Of a DNA stretch of 6,289 bases, positions 1 to 5,148 are shown one piece after another (the stretch's first letter is position 1; the number at the start of each line of letters is the position of its first letter). The notes below the pieces were generated by a model. That model was not told the origin of the DNA, did not search any database, and saw nothing but the letters and a program-made list of their open reading frames with translations. A program made the translations under genes and the position numbers. Location: NCBI GenBank assembly GCA_030067055.1, contig JASJAL010000353.1, positions 1 through 6,289 of the forward strand, read 5' to 3'. Source of the DNA: Kiloniellales bacterium. Lineage in GTDB: Bacteria; Pseudomonadota; Alphaproteobacteria; Kiloniellales; JAKSBE01.

Positions 1-2121
1 CCGCTTCATGCGGCGGTTGAATTCCCGCCGCACCATCCACTGTTTGATCGGGAGGGTCTTCAGGCGGACCCGGATGATGACCGCGGAGTCGCCGAAGGAG
101 TCGAGGCCCAGCACCTCCAGGGGTTCCAGGATCAGCGGCCCGTAGGTCTCGTCCGACCGCATCTCCTCGCCGATGCCCCTCAGGATCTCCGTCACCTCGT
201 CCACGTCCTCCCGGTAGGCCACGCCGACGTCCATGAGCGCGAAGGCGAAGCCCTTGGTCATGTTGATCAGCGCCGTGACCTCGCCGAACGGGACCACGTG
301 CACGTTGCCCGAGACGTCCCGCAGCCGGATGCTGCGGATGTTCATGCTCTCGACGACCCCGCTGTGGCCTCCGAGGTCGACGACCTCGCCGACCGCAATG
401 GCGTCCTCCAGAAGGATGAACGTCCCGGTGATCACGTCCTTGACCAGGCTCTGCGCGCCGAACCCGATCGCCAGGCCGACCACGCCGGCGCCGGCGAGCA
501 GCGGCGCGATGTTGACGCCGAGCTCCGCGAGCACGGTCAGGACCACGATGACCAGCAGGACGACGCGCACGACGTTGCGCAACAGCGGCAGTAGGGTCCG
601 GATCCGCGCGCTCCGCTGGACCTCGGCGCCCTCCCGGCCCTGGATTTCGAGGTGGCGCTCGATCAGCAAGGTGACGAGCTCCCAGACGACCAGCGCCCCC
701 ACCAGGATCAACGCGATGGTCGCGATATGCGCCGTGACGACGCGGCCCGCGTCGCTGGAGAGCCAGTCGAAGACCTGGCCGAACCAGATATCGAGAATGA
801 AAAGGGCGGAGAGGACGAAGACGCCGACCCGGAAAGCCTTGTGCAAGCCGGACAGGTACTGGTTGGCGCGGACCTCGAGGCGAGGAAAGCGCTGTTTGAG
901 TTCGTCGCGAATCCGAAAGCCGCGTTCAAAGCCCTTGCGCAGCCCTGTCAGCACCAGGTTGGCAAGGACCAAGACGACGACCGTCAGCGCCGCGCTGCTG
1001 GCAAGATATTGGAACCCGCCTCGGACGCCGAGCGCCCACACGCCGTAGATCACGATCAGAAAAACGATCGCCAGGACGTGCCAGACGTCGGCCAGGCGCC
1101 GGCGCAGTTTGGGGAATCTCGCGGCCGCGTCCGGCTCGCGCGGCCCGCGGATCCAGGCGCCGGCCGCGGCGCGGTTCTGCAGCACCACCACGATCGCCAG
1201 CCCGGTGACGAGCAGACCCACGAGCTTGAGCAGGATCTGACTGGCCCCGCGCGGCAGGCCCAGAAGCAGAGCGGCCTCGGCAATGAAGTAGCCGTAGATG
1301 CCGATCCCGGCCAGACGGCGGACCCAGATCGTGACGTAGTTCGCGGTCTCGTCGCTGACCCGCACGATCCTGAGCGCCGCCGCGTCCGGCATGAGCAGGG
1401 TGCGGGCAGCCGCCATGACGATGCGCACGATCACGTTGGCATTGATGATGGCCAGGGCGACCAGGCGGGTCACCGGCCGCGGCTCGGTCGCAAGCAGGAG
1501 GCCGTAGGAGGCGGCCGCGAAGGCGGCGATCGGAACCAGGTCGAGGGCGGTGCGCGTCAGCCGAAGCAGGAAACGCAGGACGAGGCCGTCGCCCTCTCGA
1601 TCGCTGAGCGCGCGGCGCGGTCGGGAGAGCAGGCGTCCGACGAGGAACTCGGCCAAGAGGCCGGCCAGAAGCACCAGCACGATCTTGCCGAGAACCTCGA
1701 GCCAGGTCTGACGCACCTGCGGGTCCTGGGCCTGATCCCACACCAAGCGGGCCGTTTGTGGCAGGCCGGCGAGAATTCTCGTGACCTGGCCGAACTGGGA
1801 GGCCACGCGATCGACCGCTTTCGAGAGCTCGGCGAGCAGCAGCGCGACGACGCCTTCCGGCGGCGGCGGTGCCTCTTCGACGGCCTGCTGTGCCGCCAGG
1901 AGCGCGCGAAGCTGGTCCACGAGCTGCTGCCGTGCAGCCTCGTCCTCCAGGGTCCCGATCAGCTGCTCCAGGCGCTCGCGGGATGCCTCCGGCGCGGTCG
2001 GAGCGCTCTCGTCTTGCTGGGCGGCCGCGCCAAGCGGCAGGAGCAGGCCGAGAACGAAACCGATCACGCAGAACGCGCGAAGCGCGCCGCGGAAACCGAG
2101 ACGGCGTTTGACTGCTGGCAC
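1..2121 (-). CDS. MscS-superfamily mechanosensitive ion channel, YbiO-like, C-terminus outside window
   Basis: Inner-membrane channel that would open under membrane tension and release solutes during osmotic downshock. The reading frame is open from a GTG at 2121 to the window edge (707 codons). An in-frame stop (2139-2137) lies just upstream, so no longer start is possible. Residues 1-34 form a Sec signal peptide (KRR, a hydrophobic run, cleavage near AAA/QQ). Residues 35 to about 140 are a hydrophilic, Leu/Gln/Glu-rich periplasmic region. About eleven hydrophobic segments follow, the first near residue 143. The MscS core is clear: penultimate helix from about N516, pore helix with GLAIGFGAQSLVKD starting at residue 549, then the beta domain with VDLGG, VESMNIRSIRLRD and VVPFGEV (from residue 609). 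The alpha/beta cytoplasmic domain runs to the edge (REFNRRMKR), so I infer only some tens of residues are missing. E. coli YbiO is about 740 residues with a similar layout. A long opposite-strand frame at 652-2337 is a shadow of this gene. Confidence 0.95.
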   Translation of the reverse strand, partial: MPAVKRRLGFRGALRAFCVIGFVLGLLLPLGAAAQQDESAPTAPEASRERLEQLIGTLEDEAARQQLVDQLRALLAAQQAVEEAPPPPEGVVALLLAELSKAVDRVASQFGQVTRILAGLPQTARLVWDQAQDPQVRQTWLEVLGKIVLVLLAGLLAEFLVGRLLSRPRRALSDREGDGLVLRFLLRLTRTALDLVPIAAFAAASYGLLLATEPRPVTRLVALAIINANVIVRIVMAAARTLLMPDAAALRIVRVSDETANYVTIWVRRLAGIGIYGYFIAEAALLLGLPRGASQILLKLVGLLVTGLAIVVVLQNRAAAGAWIRGPREPDAAARFPKLRRRLADVWHVLAIVFLIVIYGVWALGVRGGFQYLASSAALTVVVLVLANLVLTGLRKGFERGFRIRDELKQRFPRLEVRANQYLSGLHKAFRVGVFVLSALFILDIWFGQVFDWLSSDAGRVVTAHIATIALILVGALVVWELVTLLIERHLEIQGREGAEVQRSARIRTLLPLLRNVVRVVLLVIVVLTVLAELGVNIAPLLAGAGVVGLAIGFGAQSLVKDVITGTFILLEDAIAVGEVVDLGGHSGVVESMNIRSIRLRDVSGNVHVVPFGEVTALINMTKGFAFALMDVGVAYREDVDEVTEILRGIGEEMRSDETYGPLILEPLEVLGLDSFGDSAVIIRVRLKTLPIKQWMVRREFNRRMKR

Positions 2122-2125
2122 TTTG

Positions 2126-2130
2126 TCCCC
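2126..2130 (-). promoter_or_regulatory. Ribosome binding site deciding the GTG start of the mechanosensitive channel
   Basis: Read on the minus strand, GGGGA lies four bases (CAAA) before the GTG at 2121. The only other codons before the upstream in-frame stop are Thr-Gly-Gly-Asp, so this GTG is the first possible start, and it begins a proper signal peptide. Confidence 0.7.
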
Positions 2131-2131
2131 A

Positions 2132-2159
2132 CCCGTTTACGCGATCACGCGTTTTCGGG
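2132..2159. promoter_or_regulatory. Dyad-symmetric element in the leader of the mechanosensitive channel gene
   Basis: A symmetric 28-base block centred between 2145 and 2146. The outer arms are CCCG (2132-2135) and CGGG (2156-2159). The inner arms are ACGCG (2139-2143) and CGCGT (2148-2152), with ATCA between them. A TTT sits between inner and outer arm on each side; these do not pair with each other but keep the symmetry in length. The element ends next to the Shine-Dalgarno sequence and covers the start point expected from the promoter at 2161-2189. It could be a repressor operator or a 5'-leader hairpin affecting translation. The function is inferred. Confidence 0.45.
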
Positions 2160-2160
2160 G

Positions 2161-2189
2161 ACGCTAGACGCTGGTCTCCTCTCGGTCAA
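2161..2189 (-). promoter_or_regulatory. Candidate sigma-70-type promoter for the mechanosensitive channel gene
   Basis: On the minus strand a -35 box TTGACC (2189-2184) is followed by exactly 17 bases and a -10 box TAGCGT (2166-2161). The -35 fits the TTGAC core typical of alphaproteobacterial housekeeping promoters. The -10 keeps the first two and the last consensus bases. Initiation would fall near 2154, giving a leader of about 33 bases that contains the dyad at 2132-2159. Confidence 0.45.
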
Positions 2190-2509
2190 ACCACGCGGCC
2201 GGGTATTGGTTCCCCGCCGCCGGCCTTCGACGCCGTACGCCGGCCGGATACGATGTTGGCACCGGCGCTGCACCCGAACGACCGGCGAAGCGGGCCGGCG
2301 CGCGAGCCAACGCGCGCCCCCTCGACGGGCGTTCTGACCCGGGGGAGTCCGGCGAGGATCCGCAGGGCGCCTGCGATCGGCAGCGGTTGATCCACCTCAA
2401 CGACCTCAGGCCGATCGCGCGGTATAGGTCAGCCTCCGGCACGACGGCGATTCTGGGAAAGGCTTGCCGTGCGGTCGAAGATCAGTTTCGTGGGGGAAGA
2501 ACAGCGAAG
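2190..2509. other. Divergent intergenic region between the channel and rubrerythrin genes
   Basis: About 320 bases without a gene I can support. The open frames here are Arg/Pro/Ala-rich and look like GC-bias artefacts. There is a perfect 8-bp GC-only hairpin: GGCGCGCG (2297-2304), loop AGCCAA, CGCGCGCC (2311-2318), with no T-tract after it on either strand. GCCGGCC-type runs recur around 2217-2250. A TATAGG at 2423-2428 could be a -10 box for the rubrerythrin gene, but I see no matching -35 at the right distance, so I do not call a promoter for that gene. Confidence 0.5.
2492..2497 (+). promoter_or_regulatory. Probable ribosome binding site of the rubrerythrin-like gene
   Basis: GGGGGA lies 12 bases before the ATG at 2510, slightly long spacing but the only purine-rich match. 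It favours the ATG at 2510 over the in-frame TTG at 2387, which has no comparable site. Confidence 0.5.
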
Positions 2510-3187
2510 ATGCCGCGTCGCCTTGACCGCAGGGATGTGTTGCTGCTCTCCGCCGTGGCTCCGGCGATCTGGGCAACGAGGGCACTTGCCCAGGCGGCAC
2601 CGGCCTATCCGGTCACCATCGAGAACCTTCGCCTCGGCACGAAGAACGAGATGGCCGCGCACTTTCGCTACGTCGCCTTTTCGAAGAAGGCGGATGCCGA
2701 GGGCTACAAGGGCATCGCCTATATGTTCACCGCCCTGGCCACCTCCGAGCTCATCCACGCTCAGAACTACGACCGGATCCTGGTGCTGCTGGGCGCCGCC
2801 ATCGATCACCCGCAAGCCCCGACCGCGCCCGTTTCGGATACCAAGTCGAACCTCATCTCCGCGGCGGAGGCGGAGATCAACACGATCGACAAGGTCTATC
2901 CGGCGATGCTGGAGAAGCTACGGACGGAAAACCACGGCGCCGCGATCGAGAGCGTCGAATACGCCTGGAAATCGCATCGACAGCACCGCGATATCATCGT
3001 TGAAATCCAGGAGTGGTCACCCTCCTTCTTCGAGACCGTCGCGCAGCGAATCGATGGTGAGACCGACCACTACTACGTCTGCAGGATCTGCGGGTCGACG
3101 CTCAACGAGACGCCGCCCGAGAAGTGTCCCATCTGCGCCTATCCCTCGGCCCACTACTCCTATATCGATCAGAGGACGTTCCTCTGA
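2510..3187 (+). CDS. Tat-exported rubrerythrin-like protein (ferritin-like domain plus rubredoxin domain)
   Basis: A 225-residue rubrerythrin-family protein. The family reduces peroxides at a diiron site in a four-helix bundle, fed with electrons through a rubredoxin Fe(Cys)4 centre. Residues 1-27 look like a twin-arginine signal: RRDVLLL at 7-13, a hydrophobic stretch, ALA before residue 28. This implies periplasmic location. The ferritin-like domain spans about 35-170. By alignment from memory to Desulfovibrio rubrerythrin, E47, E80, H83, E122 and H159 match ligands E20, E53, H56, E94 and the last-helix His. However, E97 is replaced by T125, and the bridging E127 by H156 (SHRQH at 155-159). 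The rubredoxin part carries CRIC at 191-194 and CPIC at 206-209, so all four cysteines are present. The ATG at 2510 is chosen because it puts the RR motif near the N-terminus; a TTG at 2387 would add 41 unlikely residues. It is monocistronic by position. A peroxidase role is the family default, but the altered ligands make it uncertain. Confidence 0.92.
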   Translation: MPRRLDRRDVLLLSAVAPAIWATRALAQAAPAYPVTIENLRLGTKNEMAAHFRYVAFSKKADAEGYKGIAYMFTALATSELIHAQNYDRILVLLGAAIDHPQAPTAPVSDTKSNLISAAEAEINTIDKVYPAMLEKLRTENHGAAIESVEYAWKSHRQHRDIIVEIQEWSPSFFETVAQRIDGETDHYYVCRICGSTLNETPPEKCPICAYPSAHYSYIDQRTFL

Positions 3188-3456
3188 GCTCCGAGGAAAT
3201 GGAGCCGACCTAGACACGGATCGCCGTGCCCCCGTGCCTGGCGCGCCGATCGATCAGCCTGGCACCGGAATCCTGGCCGGCTCGCTGGACCAGCCGAGCG
3301 GCCCGCGGACCATCGGCCACATCCCCGTCGGCGAAAAGCCACTTCATCGAGATCGTCGGCGCAGCGCCGCGCTTCGAGGGCTGGTCTCGCGGCGCCCTCG
3401 ACGGCGACGATCTGTGATGCCCGGCCCCGCGCCCCTCCCCGCATTGGCTTGAAAAG
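3188..3456. other. Gene-free gap after the rubrerythrin gene
   Basis: About 270 bases with no recognisable gene. Small open frames on both strands (for example plus 3226-3417 and minus 3169-3444) match no family I know and lack convincing ribosome sites. An imperfect inverted repeat, GCTCGCTGG (3280-3288) against CCAGCCGAGC (3290-3299), has a one-base bulge and almost no loop. No terminator directly follows the rubrerythrin stop; the hairpin at 3457-3482 could serve it from a distance. Confidence 0.5.
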
Positions 3457-3482
3457 AAAACCCCGGCCGAAGCCGGGGTTTT
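3457..3482 (-). terminator. Strong Rho-independent terminator for the HU-like gene, likely bidirectional
   Basis: A perfect 11-bp stem (3457-3467 with 3472-3482) has a four-base loop. Read on the minus strand, the loop is TTCG closed by a C-G pair, the exceptionally stable UUCG tetraloop. The GC-rich stem runs into TTTTCTTTT on the minus strand. On the plus strand it is followed by TTTTT, so it can also stop transcripts from the left. It lies 46 bases beyond the HU-like stop codon. Confidence 0.92.
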
Positions 3483-3528
3483 TGGTTGACGGCCGTCGCC
3501 GTCGTGTAACCTCGGGGGCCGAGGCGGC

Positions 3529-3897
3529 TTACTTCATCTTGGTGCGGAAGTACTTGCCAGCCTCGTCCTTGAGCGCCTTGCCGGCGGTGAAGCGCGGCTG
3601 CAGGGTCGCCGGCTTGGCTTTGAAGGTGGTCGGCTCGCCGGTGAAGGGGTTGGTGCCCTTGCGCGCCTTGGTGGCAGCCTTGTAGCGCATCTTCAGGCGG
3701 CCGAGATGGCCCAGCGGCACGCTGCCCGGCGTGCGCTTCTTGGTGTCCTTGAGCGCGAGCTCGGAAACCACCGGCCAGAGCGCGTTGAGCATCCTGTTCG
3801 CGTCCCTGCGGCTGAACTCGCAGCCCCACTCCTCGCCGAGTTCCTCGGTCAGAGCCGCGGAATAGGCGTCGGCAAGCTGGGTCTTGGTGATGGTCAT
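3529..3897 (-). CDS. HU/IHF-family DNA-binding protein, extended form
   Basis: A 122-residue basic protein of the HU family, the dimeric nucleoid proteins that bend DNA by inserting beta-arm prolines into the minor groove. The N-terminal helix TKTQLADAYSAAL (from residue 4) matches HU helix 1. The DNA-binding arm has NPFTGEP (83-89), with the intercalating proline at P84 in the usual NPxTGE context. FTAGKALKD (103-111) is the canonical C-terminal signature. It is longer than the usual roughly 90 residues. The extra length is an insertion around 18-29 (EELGEEWGCEFS), a longer basic segment around 50-66, and a Lys-rich tail. This makes it a divergent HU paralogue, not a textbook HupB. The ATG at 3897 has a well-placed GAAGGA; an upstream in-frame extension to 4029 has none and is rejected. 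It has its own strong terminator and is divergent from the OmpA-type gene. Confidence 0.93.
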   Translation of the reverse strand: MTITKTQLADAYSAALTEELGEEWGCEFSRRDANRMLNALWPVVSELALKDTKKRTPGSVPLGHLGRLKMRYKAATKARKGTNPFTGEPTTFKAKPATLQPRFTAGKALKDEAGKYFRTKMK

Positions 3898-3903
3898 GGC
3901 TTT

Positions 3904-3909
3904 TCCTTC
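3904..3909 (-). promoter_or_regulatory. Ribosome binding site of the HU-like gene
   Basis: GAAGGA on the minus strand ends six bases before the ATG at 3897. It decides the start in favour of the 122-residue form over the 44-residue N-terminal extension that the open frame would allow. Confidence 0.8.
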
Positions 3910-3986
3910 GTGTTTGCCCCGGAAGTCTAGGAGATCGAACCGGTCAGCGCCGGCGATGTCAGACCCTGCCTGCTTACGCAACCAGT

Positions 3987-4003
3987 GGTAAATAAAAGGT
4001 AAA
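3987..4003. repeat. AT-rich direct repeat GGTAAA x2 in the HU/OmpA divergent region
   Basis: GGTAAA occurs at 3987-3992 and again at 3998-4003, an 11-base period (one helical turn), separated by TAAAA. This is the most AT-rich patch in the intergenic region and lies about 90-105 bases upstream of the HU-like start. It could mark a promoter or operator of the HU-like gene. Boxes here are too weak to call; TGGACC and TTTTAT at 18-base spacing on the minus strand are the best I see. The rest of 3910-4130 shows nothing else I can name. Confidence 0.25.
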
Positions 4004-4130
4004 GCGGCGGTCGCAGGTCCAGTCTGCAATGCGAATCCGGCAGTAGAACCGCGCTTGATCTAAGTCATTCCTGCTTGTGGACTCCGGGGCACAATCTCTG
4101 CGAAGCTCTTGACCGTTGAGGTTCCACTTT

Positions 4131-4136
4131 GGGGGA
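4131..4136 (+). promoter_or_regulatory. Ribosome binding site of the OmpA-family lipoprotein gene
   Basis: GGGGGA ends seven bases before the ATG at 4144. It supports that ATG over the in-frame TTG at 4129, which would overlap this site. Confidence 0.7.
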
Positions 4137-4143
4137 TGGAGAA

Positions 4144-4965
4144 ATGCAAAAGGCCATAGCGATCGCGAGCACCGGGCTTGCCCTCTTCGCCTTGGCGGCT
4201 TGCGGCACCGTCGTCGACCAGTTCGACGACAAGTACGAGCGCGCGCAGCAGGCCGAGATGAAGGGCACCGAATTCGATCGCAAACTCTACGAAGGCTACA
4301 TGGAAGCCGCCGCGCGCGAGCGCGAGGAATACGATTGGCCGGCATCGCGTCGTTTTGCCATCAAGGCGCTGGATGCGGCGGAGGGCCAGCGCACGGCGCC
4401 GGACTCGCTGCGCGATCACGACGTGCCGTCCGAGTCCCAGGCCGAGCTGACCGAGGCGCGCATCCAACTGATCGCGGCCCTCTACAGCGGTGCCGCCGGC
4501 CTGAAATCCGACGAGGCGGCGCGGGCGCAAGTTTCCTTCGACTGCTGGATCCAGGAAGCGGTGGAGGACCATCAGCCGTCGGACATCTCCGCCTGCCGCG
4601 ACGACTTCTACGCCGCCATGGCCGCCCTGAAGAGGCAGCCCTACCTCGTCTACTTCCCGCTCGGCAGCGCGGATGTCGACGACGACGGCAAGATGCTCGT
4701 CAACAAGGCCGCGGACGCGGTCAAGGCCGGCTTCACCGGCAAGATCGAGGTCGTCGGTCACGCCGACCAGGTCGGTCCGTCCAAGGTCAACATGACGCTG
4801 TCCCAGAAGCGGGCCGACGAGGTCAAGCGTCTGCTCGAGATGGCCGGCGTCCCGGCGGACAAGGTCGAGGCCGTCGGACGCGGCGACACCGCACCGAAGG
4901 TCTCGGCCGCGGCCGGCGCCCCGGAAGCGGGCAACCGCCGGGCCGAGATCAACTTCGTGCCGTAA
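4144..4965 (+). CDS. OmpA-family outer-membrane lipoprotein, peptidoglycan-associated
   Basis: A 273-residue lipoprotein predicted to tether the outer membrane to the cell wall. The signal peptide ends in the lipobox LAAC, with the lipidated cysteine at C20. Gly at +2, not Asp, predicts sorting to the outer membrane. Residues 21 to about 165 are a charged, mostly helical region with a DDKYERAQQAE start and two cysteines (C134 in FDCW, C151 in SACRDD) that could form a periplasmic disulfide. Residues 167-273 are an OmpA C-terminal domain: YFPLGSADVD, then GHADQVG with D208, then LSQKRADEVKRLL with R223. These are the Asp/Arg pair that binds diaminopimelate, at the usual 15-residue spacing. The domain ends in the family signature GNRRAEINF. 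Pal is shorter and lacks the N-terminal region, so I do not name it pal. No tol genes are adjacent. The gene follows its own leader and is followed by a hairpin. Confidence 0.93.
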   Translation: MQKAIAIASTGLALFALAACGTVVDQFDDKYERAQQAEMKGTEFDRKLYEGYMEAAAREREEYDWPASRRFAIKALDAAEGQRTAPDSLRDHDVPSESQAELTEARIQLIAALYSGAAGLKSDEAARAQVSFDCWIQEAVEDHQPSDISACRDDFYAAMAALKRQPYLVYFPLGSADVDDDGKMLVNKAADAVKAGFTGKIEVVGHADQVGPSKVNMTLSQKRADEVKRLLEMAGVPADKVEAVGRGDTAPKVSAAAGAPEAGNRRAEINFVP

Positions 4966-4971
4966 GGTGGC

Positions 4972-4991
4972 CCGCGTTCGGATGAACGCGG
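4972..4991 (+). terminator. Hairpin downstream of the OmpA-family gene, probable terminator
   Basis: A perfect 8-bp stem, CCGCGTTC (4972-4979) with GAACGCGG (4984-4991), loop GGAT, starts seven bases after the stop codon. It is followed by a modest T-rich stretch (ATTAGCTGCTTTCTT) rather than a clean T-run, so termination may be partial. Confidence 0.6.
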
Positions 4992-5018
4992 ATTAGCTGC
5001 TTTCTTGGTGAAACGGAC

Positions 5019-5056
5019 CAAACTCCGCCCGATTGAGTCTAATTGGGCGGAGTTTG
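5019..5056. repeat. Long near-perfect inverted repeat between the OmpA and M50 genes
   Basis: Twelve perfect base pairs (5019-5030 with 5045-5056, arms CAAACTCCGCCC and GGGCGGAGTTTG) continue inward through a G-T wobble and ATT/AAT pairing. A loop of about six bases, GAGTCT, contains the GANTC motif that CcrM methylates in many alphaproteobacteria. Only TTT follows the GC stem, so it is a weak terminator candidate in either direction. It could be a second terminator, a processing hairpin, or a dispersed palindromic repeat. Confidence 0.65.
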
Positions 5057-5084
5057 ATCTAGCGCGGACCCGACCGAGTCTGCA

Positions 5085-5099
5085 AGCTTGAGACAAGCT
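5085..5099. promoter_or_regulatory. Small dyad in the leader of the M50 peptidase gene
   Basis: AGCTTG (5085-5090) and CAAGCT (5094-5099) are perfect inverted hexamers around AGA, lying 50 bases before the M50 start. It has the size of a regulator half-site pair, but no promoter boxes at proper spacing are visible around it and it may be chance. Confidence 0.2.
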
Positions 5100-5138
5100 G
5101 CTGCTGCGGCTTTGGGCTCGAATTTGGACGCCGTCATC

Positions 5139-5144
5139 GGGGAG
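5139..5144 (+). promoter_or_regulatory. Ribosome binding site of the M50 peptidase gene
   Basis: GGGGAG lies four bases before the ATG at 5149. The next in-frame ATG (5179) has no purine-rich site in front of it. Confidence 0.6.
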
Positions 5145-5148
5145 CGCG

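Noticed and set aside
233..1048. Plus-strand frames over the channel's MscS core
   Set aside because: Thr/Ser/Arg low-complexity products, antisense to a recognised conserved domain.
926..1741. Minus-strand frame of 271 codons inside the channel gene
   Set aside because: Pro/Arg/Ala/Gly-rich out-of-frame translation of the channel gene, with no family signature.
652..2337. Long plus-strand open frame of 561 codons opposite the mechanosensitive channel gene
   Set aside because: Its product is Gln/Asp/Glu/Arg/His-rich with no domain, the usual complement of a GC-rich membrane-protein gene. The minus frame gives a clear MscS-type channel.
2164..2442. Minus-strand small open frames in the divergent region upstream of the rubrerythrin gene
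   Set aside because: Arg/Pro/Ala-rich, overlapping the candidate channel promoter, with no recognisable domain.
3226..3417. Possible 63-residue plus-strand protein between the rubrerythrin and HU-like genes
   Set aside because: No convincing ribosome site, no family recognised, and overlapping frames on both strands are equally open, as expected from GC bias.
2469..3452. Plus-strand 327-codon frame overlapping the rubrerythrin gene
   Set aside because: Arg/Ser/Pro-rich out-of-frame translation; the rubrerythrin frame carries the real motifs.
3898..4029. N-terminal extension of the HU-like protein
   Set aside because: The extension resembles no HU sequence and has no ribosome site, while the ATG at 3897 has GAAGGA at ideal spacing.
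4109..4114. TTGACC as a -35 box for the OmpA-family gene
   Set aside because: A -10 at 17 bases would fall on the ribosome binding site, leaving no leader and no TA-rich hexamer.
4060..4761. Minus-strand 233-codon frame across the OmpA-family gene
   Set aside because: Antisense shadow; the plus frame has a lipobox and a complete OmpA domain.
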